Positions 24,247 to 33,054 of a DNA stretch of 64,000 bases are shown here, in pieces; positions within the stretch are counted from its first letter, which is position 1, and each line of letters starts with the position of its first letter. Under the pieces are notes generated by a model that worked only from the letters and a program-made list of their open reading frames with translations, was not told the DNA's origin and ran no database searches. Origin of the DNA: Prevotellaceae bacterium UBA4336. GTDB taxonomy: Bacteria > Bacteroidota > Bacteroidia > Bacteroidales > Bacteroidaceae. The stretch is from contig DGTM01000041.1 in assembly GCA_002394305.1 (NCBI GenBank), positions 2,944-66,943 of the forward strand, written 5' to 3'. The translations under genes were made by a program, and so were the position numbers.

Positions 24247-24336
24247 CATAAGACCTATATGACCTATAAGTCCTATAAGACCCATAAGTCCTATAAGACC
24301 TATATGACTTATAAGACCTATAAGACCCATAGGCCA
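24247..24336. repeat. 9-bp repeat array 2 in the leader of the di-heme oxidoreductase
   Basis: Ten 9-bp units of the TATAAGACC type fill the space between the imelysin stop and the next ATG, ending 14 bp before it. The orientation relative to the downstream gene is the same as in array 1. Confidence 0.9.
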
Positions 24337-24350
24337 AAAGACCATACACT

Positions 24351-25862
24351 ATGAACAAGAACACACTGTTCCTTGCTCTCTTCCTCCTTGCCGCCTGCGA
24401 CAAGGAGGATGATTGCTTTACAGCCCAGGACTTCGAAGTGCCCAGCGGCTATGCCCTGAGCGCAGGCAGCAGCACAGTTTTCATCAACTCTTCCTTTGCC
24501 TACGACACGGACGCACCGTGGGTGGAGAACATCAAAGCCAACTCGCGGCGCTTCATCAACGGCGACGGCCTCTACGACGATGTGCTGACGCAAAAGGCGG
24601 GCCTCGGTCCTGTCTATGCCGGCTACTCCTGTGGCTCGTGCCACCGCAATGCCGGACGCACGAAGCCCGCCCTCTGGACGCAGACCGGGACAGACCCCGA
24701 CGGCACGCCCGTCTACGGCTCCGGCGCGTACGGATTCAGCTCGATGCTGGTGTACATCACCCGCAAGAACGGCGCCTTCTTCCAGAACTACGGCCGCGTG
24801 CTGCACGACCAGAGCATCTATGGCGTGACAGCCGAAGGCAAGCTGGAATGTCGCTGGCACGAGCAGCAGTTCGCGTTCCCCGACGGGGAGACGTACAGCC
24901 TGGCCTATCCGGAGTACACCATCACAGACTGGTACAAACCCAAGTACCGCGACACGGACGAAGACATCCGGCCCGAAGACCTCTTCTGCACAGTGCGCAT
25001 CCCGCTCCGGCACGTCGGCATGGGACAGATGATGGCCCTCGACCGGAATGAGATAGAGCAGCTCGCGGCAAAGTCCAACTATCCGGAGTACGGCATCAGC
25101 GGCCGCTGCAACTACATCGTCGAGCGCGGCATCCGGCAGCTCGGCCTCTCGGGCAACAAAGCACAGCACGCCGACCTCACGGTCGAACTGGGCTTCTCGT
25201 CCGACATGGGCGCGACGAACAGCCGCTACCCCGAGGAAATCTGCGAAGGACAGTCGCAGATGCAGGAGGGCTCGATGATGGGACTGCTCTACGACCAGCT
25301 CGACGTCACGACCGAGGACATGGAGGACGTGGACTTCTACCTGCACGGACTGGGCGTACCGGCCCGCCGCCTGGGCAGCATCAGGCAGCCCGCTGCCTAC
25401 CAGGGCCGCACCATCACGGAGCGGGAGCTGGTCAGCATCGGCGAACAGAAGTTCTACGAGGCGAAGTGCCACCTGTGCCACGTCACCACGCTCCACACCC
25501 GTCCGCGCGGCGCCACATTGCTGAACGGCACGGAGCTCCCTTGGCTGGGCGGACAGACCATTCACCCCTACAGCGACTACCTGCTCCACGACATGGGCAG
25601 CGAATTGATGGGCGTGGGCCTGAACGACAACTATGTGAGCGGACTGGCACGCGGCAACGAGTGGCGCACCACACCCCTCTGGGGCATCGGACTGCAGGAG
25701 AAGGTCAATGCCCACACCTATTTCCTGCACGACGGCCGCGCCCGCAACCTCCAGGAGGCCATCATGTGGCACGGCGGCGAAGGCGAAGCCAGCAAGAACA
25801 TCTTTGCCCGCATGCCGAAGGACGACCGCTCGGCACTCGTCAAGTTCCTGGAGAGCCTCTAA
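24351..25862 (+). CDS. di-heme oxidoreductase (DUF1111/DHOR), c-type cytochrome lipoprotein
   Basis: The 503-residue protein has a lipobox (FLLAAC). It has two c-type heme sites, CGSCH in GYSCGSCHRNAG near residue 94 and CHLCH in AKCHLCHVTT near 375. The C-terminal segment FLHDGRARNLQEAIMWHGGE is a hallmark of the DUF1111 (COG3488) family, once called thiol oxidoreductase and related to MauG-like peroxidases. It probably transfers electrons outside the inner membrane. DUF1111 genes next to imelysin genes are known from other bacteria. Here it may oxidise or reduce iron or heme for the neighbouring imelysin, which is inference. Confidence 0.9.
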   Translation: MNKNTLFLALFLLAACDKEDDCFTAQDFEVPSGYALSAGSSTVFINSSFAYDTDAPWVENIKANSRRFINGDGLYDDVLTQKAGLGPVYAGYSCGSCHRNAGRTKPALWTQTGTDPDGTPVYGSGAYGFSSMLVYITRKNGAFFQNYGRVLHDQSIYGVTAEGKLECRWHEQQFAFPDGETYSLAYPEYTITDWYKPKYRDTDEDIRPEDLFCTVRIPLRHVGMGQMMALDRNEIEQLAAKSNYPEYGISGRCNYIVERGIRQLGLSGNKAQHADLTVELGFSSDMGATNSRYPEEICEGQSQMQEGSMMGLLYDQLDVTTEDMEDVDFYLHGLGVPARRLGSIRQPAAYQGRTITERELVSIGEQKFYEAKCHLCHVTTLHTRPRGATLLNGTELPWLGGQTIHPYSDYLLHDMGSELMGVGLNDNYVSGLARGNEWRTTPLWGIGLQEKVNAHTYFLHDGRARNLQEAIMWHGGEGEASKNIFARMPKDDRSALVKFLESL

Positions 25863-25864
25863 GC

Positions 25865-25898
25865 AATTCATAATTATTAATTCATAATTCATAATTTC
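25865..25898. repeat. AATTCATAA repeats in the second porin's leader
   Basis: AATTCATAATTATTAATTC and further ATAATTCATAATT copies with a 9-bp period lie directly before the ATG at 25903. Confidence 0.75.
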
Positions 25899-25902
25899 TT
25901 TT

Positions 25903-27228
25903 ATGAAAAAGACATACATACTGCTATTAGCAACCCTCCTCGCCATGCCGACATGGGCAGAGGAGAACGAGAAAGAGAATCCTGCTCCTGCGAAAGGCAA
26001 GGGCATCACCTTCGAGAAGTACAACCTCCAGAGCGCCGACCTGCGCGAGCAGACCGACCGCATCGACATGGAGAACGGCGTGCTGGGCATTGCCGACAAC
26101 CGCGGATTCACCTTGCAGTCGCACGACGGACGCTTCATCTTCAAGCCGTACCTCTTCCTGCAGACAAGGGGACAGTTCAACTACTACGACGACGAGGGGC
26201 TGGACAAGGCCTACAACCAAGACAACGTGGCGAACTCGGGCTTCGCGATGCCCTACGCCATCCTGGGCTTCACGGGCACTACCTTCGGGCGCCTCGACTA
26301 CAACCTGAGCATCAACGCGGCTGCCACGGGCGGCAACGTGCTGCAACAGGGCTGGGTGGACTACCGCCTGTCGCCTGCCGCCCGCTTCCGTGCCGGCAAG
26401 TTCAAGACACCGTTCTTCCATGCCTACCTCACCACGCTGGGTGAGACGCTGTTCCCCTGCCTGCCCACTTCGCTGACGGCCTCCACCATCATGCCCTACT
26501 CGCTCAACGCCGTGACACCCGCCATCGGCACGGGCTTCGACCTGGGCTTCCAGTTCCACGGCAAGGCCAGGCTGAACCGCAAGGAGAACAGCTGGATGAT
26601 GGGCTACGAGGTGGGCCTGTGGAACGGCACCGGCAGCGGCGTGAACACGGCCACGAAGACGCTTTCCGACGACGCGCACATCCCCTCGCTGCTCTATGCC
26701 GGACGCCTCACCTTCATGCCCTGGGGCAACATGCCTGCCACGCAGGGCAACAGCCACATGCTCACAGGGCGGCACATGCTGTTCGGCCTGAGCGGGGGCA
26801 TCAACGTGGAGAGCGAGAGCGAGAGCACCAACGACACACGCCTGGGGCTGGAGTGGAGCATGCTCTACGGACGCTGGTACGCTGCGGCGGAAGGCTACTG
26901 GATGCACGTCAGCTTCACGGAGCGCCAGAAGATCGACAGCAAGTACAACTTCTGGGGCGCCTATGCCCAGGTGGGCTACTTCTTCACAAAGAGCATCCAG
27001 GCCGGACTGCGCTACGACTTCATGGACCGCAACGGCTCGGGCAAGGACGGCATCCTGAACATGCCGGCTGCCGTGGTGAACTACTACGTGAACAAGGCCG
27101 GACTGAAGCTTTCGGCCATGTACCAGTTCACGGGCCGCTACGGACACGCCACTCAGCTGGACCGCGACAACGACGACCTGGGCATCAGCACACACTCGGC
27201 CACCCTGCAGCTGCAGTACAGCTTCTGA
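25903..27228 (+). CDS. phosphate-selective porin O/P family protein
   Basis: The 441-residue product has a signal peptide (MKKTYILLLATLLAMPTWAE) followed by a short charged stretch. The OprP-type barrel begins near residue 60: FTLQSHDGRFIFKPYLFLQT, then FRAGKFKTPF, and a final strand ending LQLQYSF with terminal Phe, the BAM signal. This is the second porin of the cluster. It is only distantly similar to the first, so the two may form different pores. Placement between two c-type cytochrome lipoproteins suggests passage of a small anion or iron chelate, but this is inference. Confidence 0.88.
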   Translation: MKKTYILLLATLLAMPTWAEENEKENPAPAKGKGITFEKYNLQSADLREQTDRIDMENGVLGIADNRGFTLQSHDGRFIFKPYLFLQTRGQFNYYDDEGLDKAYNQDNVANSGFAMPYAILGFTGTTFGRLDYNLSINAAATGGNVLQQGWVDYRLSPAARFRAGKFKTPFFHAYLTTLGETLFPCLPTSLTASTIMPYSLNAVTPAIGTGFDLGFQFHGKARLNRKENSWMMGYEVGLWNGTGSGVNTATKTLSDDAHIPSLLYAGRLTFMPWGNMPATQGNSHMLTGRHMLFGLSGGINVESESESTNDTRLGLEWSMLYGRWYAAAEGYWMHVSFTERQKIDSKYNFWGAYAQVGYFFTKSIQAGLRYDFMDRNGSGKDGILNMPAAVVNYYVNKAGLKLSAMYQFTGRYGHATQLDRDNDDLGISTHSATLQLQYSF

Positions 27229-27230
27229 GA

Positions 27231-27266
27231 TGCCCCAACCCCCTGCGCCCCTCCAACGGGAGGGGC
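27231..27266. repeat. GC-rich palindromic element between porin and cytochrome genes
   Basis: GCCCCTCC (27247-27254) and GGAGGGGC (27259-27266) form a hairpin, preceded by CCCCAACCCCCTGC. It is a short member of the family found inside aroA. Confidence 0.7.
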
Positions 27267-27285
27267 ACAACAAATGCAAACGCCA

Positions 27286-28047
27286 ATGAAAACCATACAT
27301 TATATATTATTATATATAGGAGCCGCCTGCGCCCTGACGTCGTGCGACAGCGGCGACATCGCCGAGAAGGTCTATACGGTCGACGAGAAAGGCTACACCG
27401 TCAGGATGACGGCACAGGTGAGGGGCATCTCGGAGTGGGACGGCACCGACTACACGCTGGCCGTGGCCGGCTTCACCGCCGACAGCAAGTTCGCACAGGT
27501 GCAACGGGCCGTGCCCGCGACGCTGGACGACGACGCACCGCTCAGCATCACCCTCTCCAACCTGTCGGACGACATCGCAACCGTCGAACTGGCCCTGACC
27601 AACTCCCTGCGCAAGCGTATCATCACGCTGGCCACCATCAACATGAGCGACTACCGGGACTATGGCACGCACGACACCATCCGCCTGGACCTCGGCACCA
27701 TCGACGTGGGGCAGACGGGCGTGCTGCAGATGGGCGTCTTCGACCGTGCCTGCATCCAATGCCACGGAGCCAACGGACGCTCGGCAGCAGGCCTGACCCT
27801 GACGAAGGGCAACGCCTATGCCGCACTGGTCGACGTGCCCAGCACCCGGCGCGAGGGCTACATGCGCGTGGAGAGCGGCAACGCGGAAGCCTCACTGCTC
27901 CACCTCATCCTCCGCGAAGGCGGCGAGGACCTGCTCTCGCACAACCACACGGAGATCCTCAGCAGCCAGTTCAAGTCGAACCTCGAGGAGGTGTCGGCCT
28001 TCATCGACCAGTGGATAAGACACCTCAAGCCGCAGCCGCAGGAATAA
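27286..28047 (+). CDS. mono-heme c-type cytochrome lipoprotein
   Basis: The 253-residue product has a lipobox (CALTSC near residue 20), a beta-rich N-terminal half with no recognised family, and one heme site, CIQCH, in FDRACIQCHGANGRSAAGL near residue 155. Further on, HLILREGGEDLLSHNHTEIL could give the distal ligand. The last helix resembles the end of a cytochrome c domain. I chose the ATG at 27286 (MKTIHYILLYIG); one four codons earlier (27274) is possible. It is the last gene of the cluster and likely the electron partner of the di-heme oxidoreductase. The stop codon TAA falls in GGAATAAGAGC, a degenerate copy of the 22-bp repeat that follows. Confidence 0.8.
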   Translation: MKTIHYILLYIGAACALTSCDSGDIAEKVYTVDEKGYTVRMTAQVRGISEWDGTDYTLAVAGFTADSKFAQVQRAVPATLDDDAPLSITLSNLSDDIATVELALTNSLRKRIITLATINMSDYRDYGTHDTIRLDLGTIDVGQTGVLQMGVFDRACIQCHGANGRSAAGLTLTKGNAYAALVDVPSTRREGYMRVESGNAEASLLHLILREGGEDLLSHNHTEILSSQFKSNLEEVSAFIDQWIRHLKPQPQE

Positions 28048-28057
28048 GAGCACGGCG

Positions 28058-28180
28058 CTTCCCGAAGAAGAGCCTGGGTCTTCCGGAATAAGAGCTAGGC
28101 TCTTCCGGAATAAGAGCCCAGGGCTTCCGAAATAAGAGCCCAGGGCTTCCGAAATAAGAGCCTGGCTCTTCCGGAAGAAG
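28058..28180. repeat. 22-bp hairpin repeat, array B
   Basis: CTTCC recurs at 28058, 28080, 28102, 28124, 28146 and 28168, exactly 22 bp apart. A full unit contains GCTCTTCCGGAATAAGAGC, a stem of six pairs with a seven-base loop. It lies directly behind the last gene of the imelysin cluster. Confidence 0.92.
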
Positions 28181-28262
28181 CGCGGGGAGCACCTGACGTA
28201 ACGGTTCCCGCCAAAGACGATAATTTTTATCGCTTAGAAACAGAATATCTGATTTTTTTTCG

Positions 28263-28270
28263 TAACTTTG
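28263..28270 (+). promoter_or_regulatory. -7 box of the RidA-family gene
   Basis: TAACTTTG lies 23 bp before the start codon. No good TTTG is present 19-21 bp upstream. Confidence 0.5.
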
Positions 28271-28293
28271 CACACTATAACACAAAAACCGAC

Positions 28294-29442
28294 ATGCAAT
28301 ACAAGAAAATAACCCTGGAAGAACTGGGTGTCAGCATCGAACTCTCCACGTTTGCCCCCGAGGGCAAAGTGGCAGAATGGCACGCCATGCTGCGCATCGA
28401 ACCGCGCGGCGACTTCTTCCTCGGACAATACCGACGCCTCTGTCAGGCCGAGGCATTCCTGGCTGATACAGAGGAGATGAGCGGCGCCAAGCCCGTCTTC
28501 AAGCGCTACTTTCTCTCCGATGCCACCAACCAGCAGCCCCTCATGGAGCAGGACGACACCTGCACCGTCTCCTACATCCAGCAGCCGCCACTCGACGGCA
28601 GCAAGCTCGCACTGTGGATCTACCTGCAGCGCGGCACCGACATACAGCCCGCAGCCGACCGCCTGCGCTCCACCGTCGTGCGCCACAACGGCTACCAGCA
28701 CATCTGGACGATGGGCATGACGACAAGCAGCGGCACCAGCTACGCACAGACACAGACCCTGCTCGAAGACTACGAGCAACTGCTCGCCGACTACAGCGCC
28801 ACCCTGGAGGACAACTGCATCCGCACGTGGTTCTTCGTACGCGACGTCGACACACAGTACCAGGGCCTCGTCGTGGCCCGATGGGAAAACTTCGCCACGC
28901 ACGGACTCACACCCGAGACACACTACATCGCCTCGACAGGCATCGGCGGAAATCCCTCCGACCCCAAGGCCCTCATACAACTGGGCAGCTACGCCCTCAC
29001 AGGCTTCAAGCCCGAACAGCAGCGCTACCTCTACGCCGCCTCGCACCTGAACCGCACCAGCGAATACGGCGTCACCTTCGAGCGCGGCACCCTGCTCCGC
29101 TTCGGCGACCGCGACCACGCCTTCATCTCCGGCACGGCCAGCATCAACAACCGCGGCGAAGTGATGCACACGGGCGACATCGAGAAGCAGACACACCGCA
29201 TGTGGGAGAACGTCGAGGCCCTGCTCCAGGAAGGAGGCATGACGATGGACAACGCCGCACAAATCATCGTCTACCTGCGCGACGGCGCCGACTACGAAGC
29301 CGTCAGCCGCATGTTCCGCCAGAAGTACCCCGCCGTCCCCACCGTCTTCACCCTCGCCCCCGTATGCCGCCCCGCATGGCTCATCGAAATGGAGTGCATC
29401 GCCATCCGTCCTGTAAAGAACGACGGCTTCAGCGACTTCTGA
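28294..29442 (+). CDS. RidA/YjgF-fold protein, chorismatase-like architecture
   Basis: The 382-residue protein has the RidA-like fold in its C-terminal half: FISGTASINNRGEVMHTGDI and then TMDNAAQIIVYLRDGADYEA and VCRPAWLIEMECIAI, which resemble the end of RidA proteins. The N-terminal half is a related diverged domain, the layout of FkbO/Hyg5-type chorismatases and of uncharacterised Bacteroidetes 'L-PSP' proteins. The RidA arginine that binds the imine carboxylate may be R in VCRPAWLIE. There is no signal peptide, so it is cytosolic. Enzyme activity is not certain: imine deamination or chorismate hydrolysis are both possible. It is followed by ychF. Confidence 0.7.
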   Translation: MQYKKITLEELGVSIELSTFAPEGKVAEWHAMLRIEPRGDFFLGQYRRLCQAEAFLADTEEMSGAKPVFKRYFLSDATNQQPLMEQDDTCTVSYIQQPPLDGSKLALWIYLQRGTDIQPAADRLRSTVVRHNGYQHIWTMGMTTSSGTSYAQTQTLLEDYEQLLADYSATLEDNCIRTWFFVRDVDTQYQGLVVARWENFATHGLTPETHYIASTGIGGNPSDPKALIQLGSYALTGFKPEQQRYLYAASHLNRTSEYGVTFERGTLLRFGDRDHAFISGTASINNRGEVMHTGDIEKQTHRMWENVEALLQEGGMTMDNAAQIIVYLRDGADYEAVSRMFRQKYPAVPTVFTLAPVCRPAWLIEMECIAIRPVKNDGFSDF

Positions 29443-29462
29443 TCGCACCTCGGCAGCGGGAT

Positions 29463-29498
29463 TGTAATTATGAATTGTGAATTATGAATTATGAATTG
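29463..29498. repeat. GAATTATGA repeats in the ychF leader
   Basis: ATTGTAATTATGAATTGTG is followed by two more ATTATGAATT copies with a 9-bp period, ending 5 bp before the ychF ATG. Confidence 0.75.
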
Positions 29499-29503
29499 AA
29501 ACA

Positions 29504-30601
29504 ATGAAAGCCGGAATAGTAGGACTGCCCAACGTCGGCAAGTCAACCCTCTTCAACTGCCTGTCAAGCGCAAAGGCTCAGGCAGCCAACTTCCCTTTTT
29601 GTACCATTGATGCACAGCTCGGACAGGTCACCGTGCCCGACGAACGGCTGACCCGCCTCGCGGAGCTCGTCCATCCGGGACGCATCGTGCCCGCCGTGTG
29701 CGACATCGTCGACATAGCCGGACTCGTGAAGGGGGCCAGCAAAGGTGAAGGTCTGGGCAACCAGTTCCTTGCCAACATACGCGAATGCGACGCCATCATC
29801 CACGTGCTGCGCTGCTTCGACGACCCCGGCATCGTGCACGTCGACGGCAGCGTGGACCCTGTCCGCGACAAGGAAATCATCGACGCCGAGCTGCAAATCA
29901 AGGACCTCGAGACCATCGAGAACCGCATCAAGAAGGTGGAGAAACAGGCACGCGTAGGCGGCGACAAGCAGGCCAAGATAGAGCTCGACGTGCTGCTCCG
30001 CTACCAGGAAGCCCTCAGCAAGGGCCAGAGCGCCCGGAGCGTCAGCTTCGAGACCGAGGACGAACAGGCCGCCGCCGGCAGTCTGTTCCTGCTCACCACG
30101 AAGCCCGTGCTCTACGTCTGCAACGTCGACGACGCCTCGGCCGCCACGGGCAACGCCTACACCGAAGCCGTCAAGAAGGCCATCGAAGGCGAGGATGCAG
30201 AGATGATGATCATCTCGGCACAGACCGAGGCCGACATCGCCGAGCTGGAGACCTACGAGGAGAAGCAGATGTTCCTCGAGGACATGGGCCTGACGGAGAG
30301 CGGCTGCAACCGCCTCATCAAGGCCATCTACCACCTGCTCACCCTGCAGACCTTCATCACGGCAGGCGAGATGGAGGTGAAGGCCTGGACGTTCCGCCGC
30401 GGATGGAAGGCCCCGCAGTGCGCCGGCGTCATCCACACCGACTTCGAGAAAGGCTTCATCCGTGCCGAAGTCATCAAGTACGAGGACTACATCCACTACG
30501 GCTCCGAGGCTGCCGTCCGCGAGGCAGGCAAGATGAGCGTCGAGGGAAAGGACTACGTGGTGCAGGACGGCGACATCATGCATTTTAGATTCAACGTGTA
30601 A
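29504..30601 (+). CDS. ychF: redox-regulated ribosome-binding ATPase YchF
   Basis: YchF is an Obg-family P-loop ATPase that binds the ribosome and affects stress responses. The 365-residue length is standard. The P-loop GLPNVGKST is near residues 7-15. G3 is DIVDIAGLVKGAS. The G4 position is diverged (CNVDD instead of NKxD), which explains ATP preference in this family. The C-terminal TGS-like domain ends with YVVQDGDIMHFRFNV. It is followed by lgt. Confidence 0.97.
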   Translation: MKAGIVGLPNVGKSTLFNCLSSAKAQAANFPFCTIDAQLGQVTVPDERLTRLAELVHPGRIVPAVCDIVDIAGLVKGASKGEGLGNQFLANIRECDAIIHVLRCFDDPGIVHVDGSVDPVRDKEIIDAELQIKDLETIENRIKKVEKQARVGGDKQAKIELDVLLRYQEALSKGQSARSVSFETEDEQAAAGSLFLLTTKPVLYVCNVDDASAATGNAYTEAVKKAIEGEDAEMMIISAQTEADIAELETYEEKQMFLEDMGLTESGCNRLIKAIYHLLTLQTFITAGEMEVKAWTFRRGWKAPQCAGVIHTDFEKGFIRAEVIKYEDYIHYGSEAAVREAGKMSVEGKDYVVQDGDIMHFRFNV

Positions 30602-30603
30602 AA

Positions 30604-30652
30604 GCCCCTCTCCAACCCCTAACCCCTCCTCCCCCAAAGGGGAGATGGGGAA
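30604..30652. repeat. GC-rich palindromic element after ychF
   Basis: CCCCTCTCCAACCCC and CTCCTCCCCCAAAGGGGAG form a family-typical copy. The hairpin CTCCCCC/GGGGAG could act as a terminator but is not followed by a T-run. Confidence 0.75.
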
Positions 30653-30670
30653 CTTTGAAACCTGATAAAG

Positions 30671-31567
30671 ATGTTACTACAACACACATATTTATATAAT
30701 GCGCTGCTTTCTCTCCCCTTTGGGGGAGTCGGAGGGGGGCCGTTGTTCATAACCTGGAACCCAGACATTGTGGCCCTCGACCTGGGGTTCTTTGCCATTC
30801 GCTGGTACTCGCTGTGCTGGTGCATCGGCCTGATGAGTGTCTATCTGCTGATGCACGGACTCTACCGGCAGCAGAAGATTGCCGAGGAGAAGTTCGACCC
30901 GATGTTCCTCTACTGCTTCCTGGGCATCCTCATCGGTGCACGCCTGGGGCACTGCCTGTTCTATGAGCCGGGCTACTACCTGTCGCACCCCATCGAGATG
31001 ATACTGCCTGCCCGCAACATACCCGGGAAGGGCTGGACGTTCACCGGCTACGAAGGCCTTGCCAGTCACGGCGGTACGCTGGGACTGATGCTTGCCCTCT
31101 GGCTCTATGCCCGCCACGTGAAGCTCAACATCATGCACGTGCTGGACAACGTCGGCATTGTCACTCCGGTCTGCGCCTGTGCCATCCGCATCGGCAACCT
31201 GATGAACTCGGAGATTATCGGCCGCCCCACCGACGTGCCCTGGGCTTTCATCTTCGAGCGCGTCGACCAGCTTCCGCGCCATCCCGGACAGCTCTACGAG
31301 GCCATCTGCTACGCCCTGTTCTTCGTCATCACTTGGATTATCTACCGCCGCTACCCGCAGAAAGTGGGCACGGGCTTCTTCTTCGGGCTCTGCCTCTTCC
31401 TCATCTTCACGAGCCGCATCTTCATCGAGTACACCAAGGAGAACCAGGTGGACTTCGAGAACGGCATGCTGCTGAACATGGGCCAGCTGCTCTCTATTCC
31501 CTTCGTCGTCGTGGGGCTCTACTGCATGCTCGGCGGCAAGTACTGCAAGGCTTTGGCCGAGAAATAA
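30671..31567 (+). CDS. lgt: prolipoprotein diacylglyceryl transferase
   Basis: Lgt attaches diacylglycerol to the lipobox cysteine of prolipoproteins in the inner membrane. The 298-residue product has seven hydrophobic segments and the Lgt signature IRIGNLMNSEIIGRP near residue 175. The conserved HGG appears in GLASHGGTLGLML near 135 and the family arginine-rich end is present. The N-terminus is odd: residues 12-26 (LLSLPFGGVGGGPLF) are encoded by a copy of the GC-rich palindromic repeat, so the protein begins with a repeat-derived extension ahead of the usual ITWNPDI start. GH30 follows after 20 bp. Confidence 0.94.
   Translation: MLLQHTYLYNALLSLPFGGVGGGPLFITWNPDIVALDLGFFAIRWYSLCWCIGLMSVYLLMHGLYRQQKIAEEKFDPMFLYCFLGILIGARLGHCLFYEPGYYLSHPIEMILPARNIPGKGWTFTGYEGLASHGGTLGLMLALWLYARHVKLNIMHVLDNVGIVTPVCACAIRIGNLMNSEIIGRPTDVPWAFIFERVDQLPRHPGQLYEAICYALFFVITWIIYRRYPQKVGTGFFFGLCLFLIFTSRIFIEYTKENQVDFENGMLLNMGQLLSIPFVVVGLYCMLGGKYCKALAEK
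30708..30741. repeat. GC-rich palindromic element inside the lgt start region
   Basis: CTCTCCCCTTTGGGGGAG followed by TCGGAGGGGGGCC matches the family consensus and is translated as SLPFGGVGGGP. Confidence 0.8.
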
Positions 31568-31587
31568 CGACACCCACGCTCTTCCGC

Positions 31588-33054
31588 ATGAGACGCACGG
31601 GATTCCTGACAACCGCTTTGTTCCTGACGGCTCTGACCGCTACGGCACAGCCGCGGCAGGAGTATGCCGTGGACGTCAATGCCCGCTGCCAGACGGTAGA
31701 GGGCTGGGGCGTGAGCTTGTGCTGGTGGGCCAACATGTGCGGCCGATGGGACGAGGAAAGCGTAGACCGCATCATTGACTGGATGGTCAGTCCGGAGGGT
31801 CTGAACTGGAACATCTTCCGCTACAACATCGGCGGCGGCGACGACCCCGCGTGGACGAACTGCACCGTGCACCACATGGGGAAGGGGAAAGGCCTGCGGG
31901 CCGAGATGGAGGGCTTCCAGGACGAGCGCGGAGGTCCGTACCACTGGCAGCGCGACTCGGCACAACGCCGCATCATGCTCAAGATAAAGGAGAAGCGCCC
32001 TGACGCCATCTTCGAAGCCTTCTCGAACAGTCCGCCCTGGTGGATGACCGTCAGCGGCTGCGCGGCGGGGCACAAGGATGCCCTGACGGACAACCTGCGC
32101 ACCGACTGCTACGAGGACTTCGCCCGCTATCTGGTGGACGTCTGCCGACACTACAAGGACGCGTACGGCATCGAGTTCCGGACGCTGGAGCCCTTCAACG
32201 AACCGACCACGGACTACTGGTACCAGTCGGGTTCGCAGGAGGGTTGCCACTTCGACGCCAAGAGCCAGGTGGCGTTCCTCCGCGTGCTGGCTCCCATCCT
32301 GAAGGAGAGCGGCCTGCGGACCGCCATCAGCGCCAGCGACGAGACGTGCACCGCGCACAGCCTGGAGGTGCTGAAGGAGTACCTCCGGAGCGGTGCCATC
32401 GACCTGATAGGCCAGTGGAACACCCACACCTATTCGGCCGACAGAAAGACGCGCCGGGAGGTGGGCAACCTGGCCCGAAGAGCGGGCAAGACGGTGTGGA
32501 TGAGCGAGTCGGGCAGCGGCGGCAGGGGCATCGAGGGCAACCTGAACATGGCTCAGCGACTCATCGACGACATGCGCGACATCGGGCCCACGGCCTGGCT
32601 GGACTGGCAGTACGTGGAGGAGTACGGCGACCAGTGGTGCGTCGTCCAGGGCAACTTTGCGCGGGGCACGTACCGCAAGGTGAAGAACTTCTACGTCCGC
32701 CAGCACTTCACGCGCTTCATCCGCCAGGGCTTCTGCATCGTGGAGAGTGGGAACAGGCAGTCGCTGGCAGCCATCAACCCCGAAGCAGACACGCTGACGG
32801 TAGTCCTCCTGGGCGGCAAGGAACCGAGCACCCACCACATCCGCCTGCAGGGAACTTCTGCAAGTGGCGGCATCCAGGCCTGGCGCACCAGCGAGACCGA
32901 GTCGATGGAGCCCATTGGCAACATCCGCCCCACCCCCGCCGGCGACATCGAGGTCAGACTCCCCGAGAAGAGCATCACCACACTGGTTGTTCCTGTCAAG
33001 GCCCTCCCATTGACTTCCGACAAACACGGCGTGCTCTTCCGAAATAAGCACTAG
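31588..33054 (+). CDS. glycoside hydrolase family 30 (endo-beta-1,6-galactanase-like)
   Basis: The 488-residue secreted enzyme has a signal peptide (MRRTGFLTTALFLTALTATAQ), a TIM-barrel and a C-terminal beta-domain from about residue 400. The acid/base is in TLEPFNEPTTDYW near 202 and the nucleophile in VWMSESGSGG near 308. VEGWGVSLCWWA and NSPPWWMTVSG are typical of the GH30 galactanase-like group. I chose 31588; the frame is open 85 codons upstream, but that overlaps lgt. The last 14 residues (LTSDKHGVLFRNKH) are encoded by copies of the 22-bp repeat. The likely substrate is a beta-1,6-galactan side chain; subfamily is inference. Confidence 0.88.
   Translation: MRRTGFLTTALFLTALTATAQPRQEYAVDVNARCQTVEGWGVSLCWWANMCGRWDEESVDRIIDWMVSPEGLNWNIFRYNIGGGDDPAWTNCTVHHMGKGKGLRAEMEGFQDERGGPYHWQRDSAQRRIMLKIKEKRPDAIFEAFSNSPPWWMTVSGCAAGHKDALTDNLRTDCYEDFARYLVDVCRHYKDAYGIEFRTLEPFNEPTTDYWYQSGSQEGCHFDAKSQVAFLRVLAPILKESGLRTAISASDETCTAHSLEVLKEYLRSGAIDLIGQWNTHTYSADRKTRREVGNLARRAGKTVWMSESGSGGRGIEGNLNMAQRLIDDMRDIGPTAWLDWQYVEEYGDQWCVVQGNFARGTYRKVKNFYVRQHFTRFIRQGFCIVESGNRQSLAAINPEADTLTVVLLGGKEPSTHHIRLQGTSASGGIQAWRTSETESMEPIGNIRPTPAGDIEVRLPEKSITTLVVPVKALPLTSDKHGVLFRNKH

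Noticed and set aside
31333..31587. Longer N-terminus for GH30
   Set aside because: It overlaps lgt in another frame, and the signal peptide starts at 31588.
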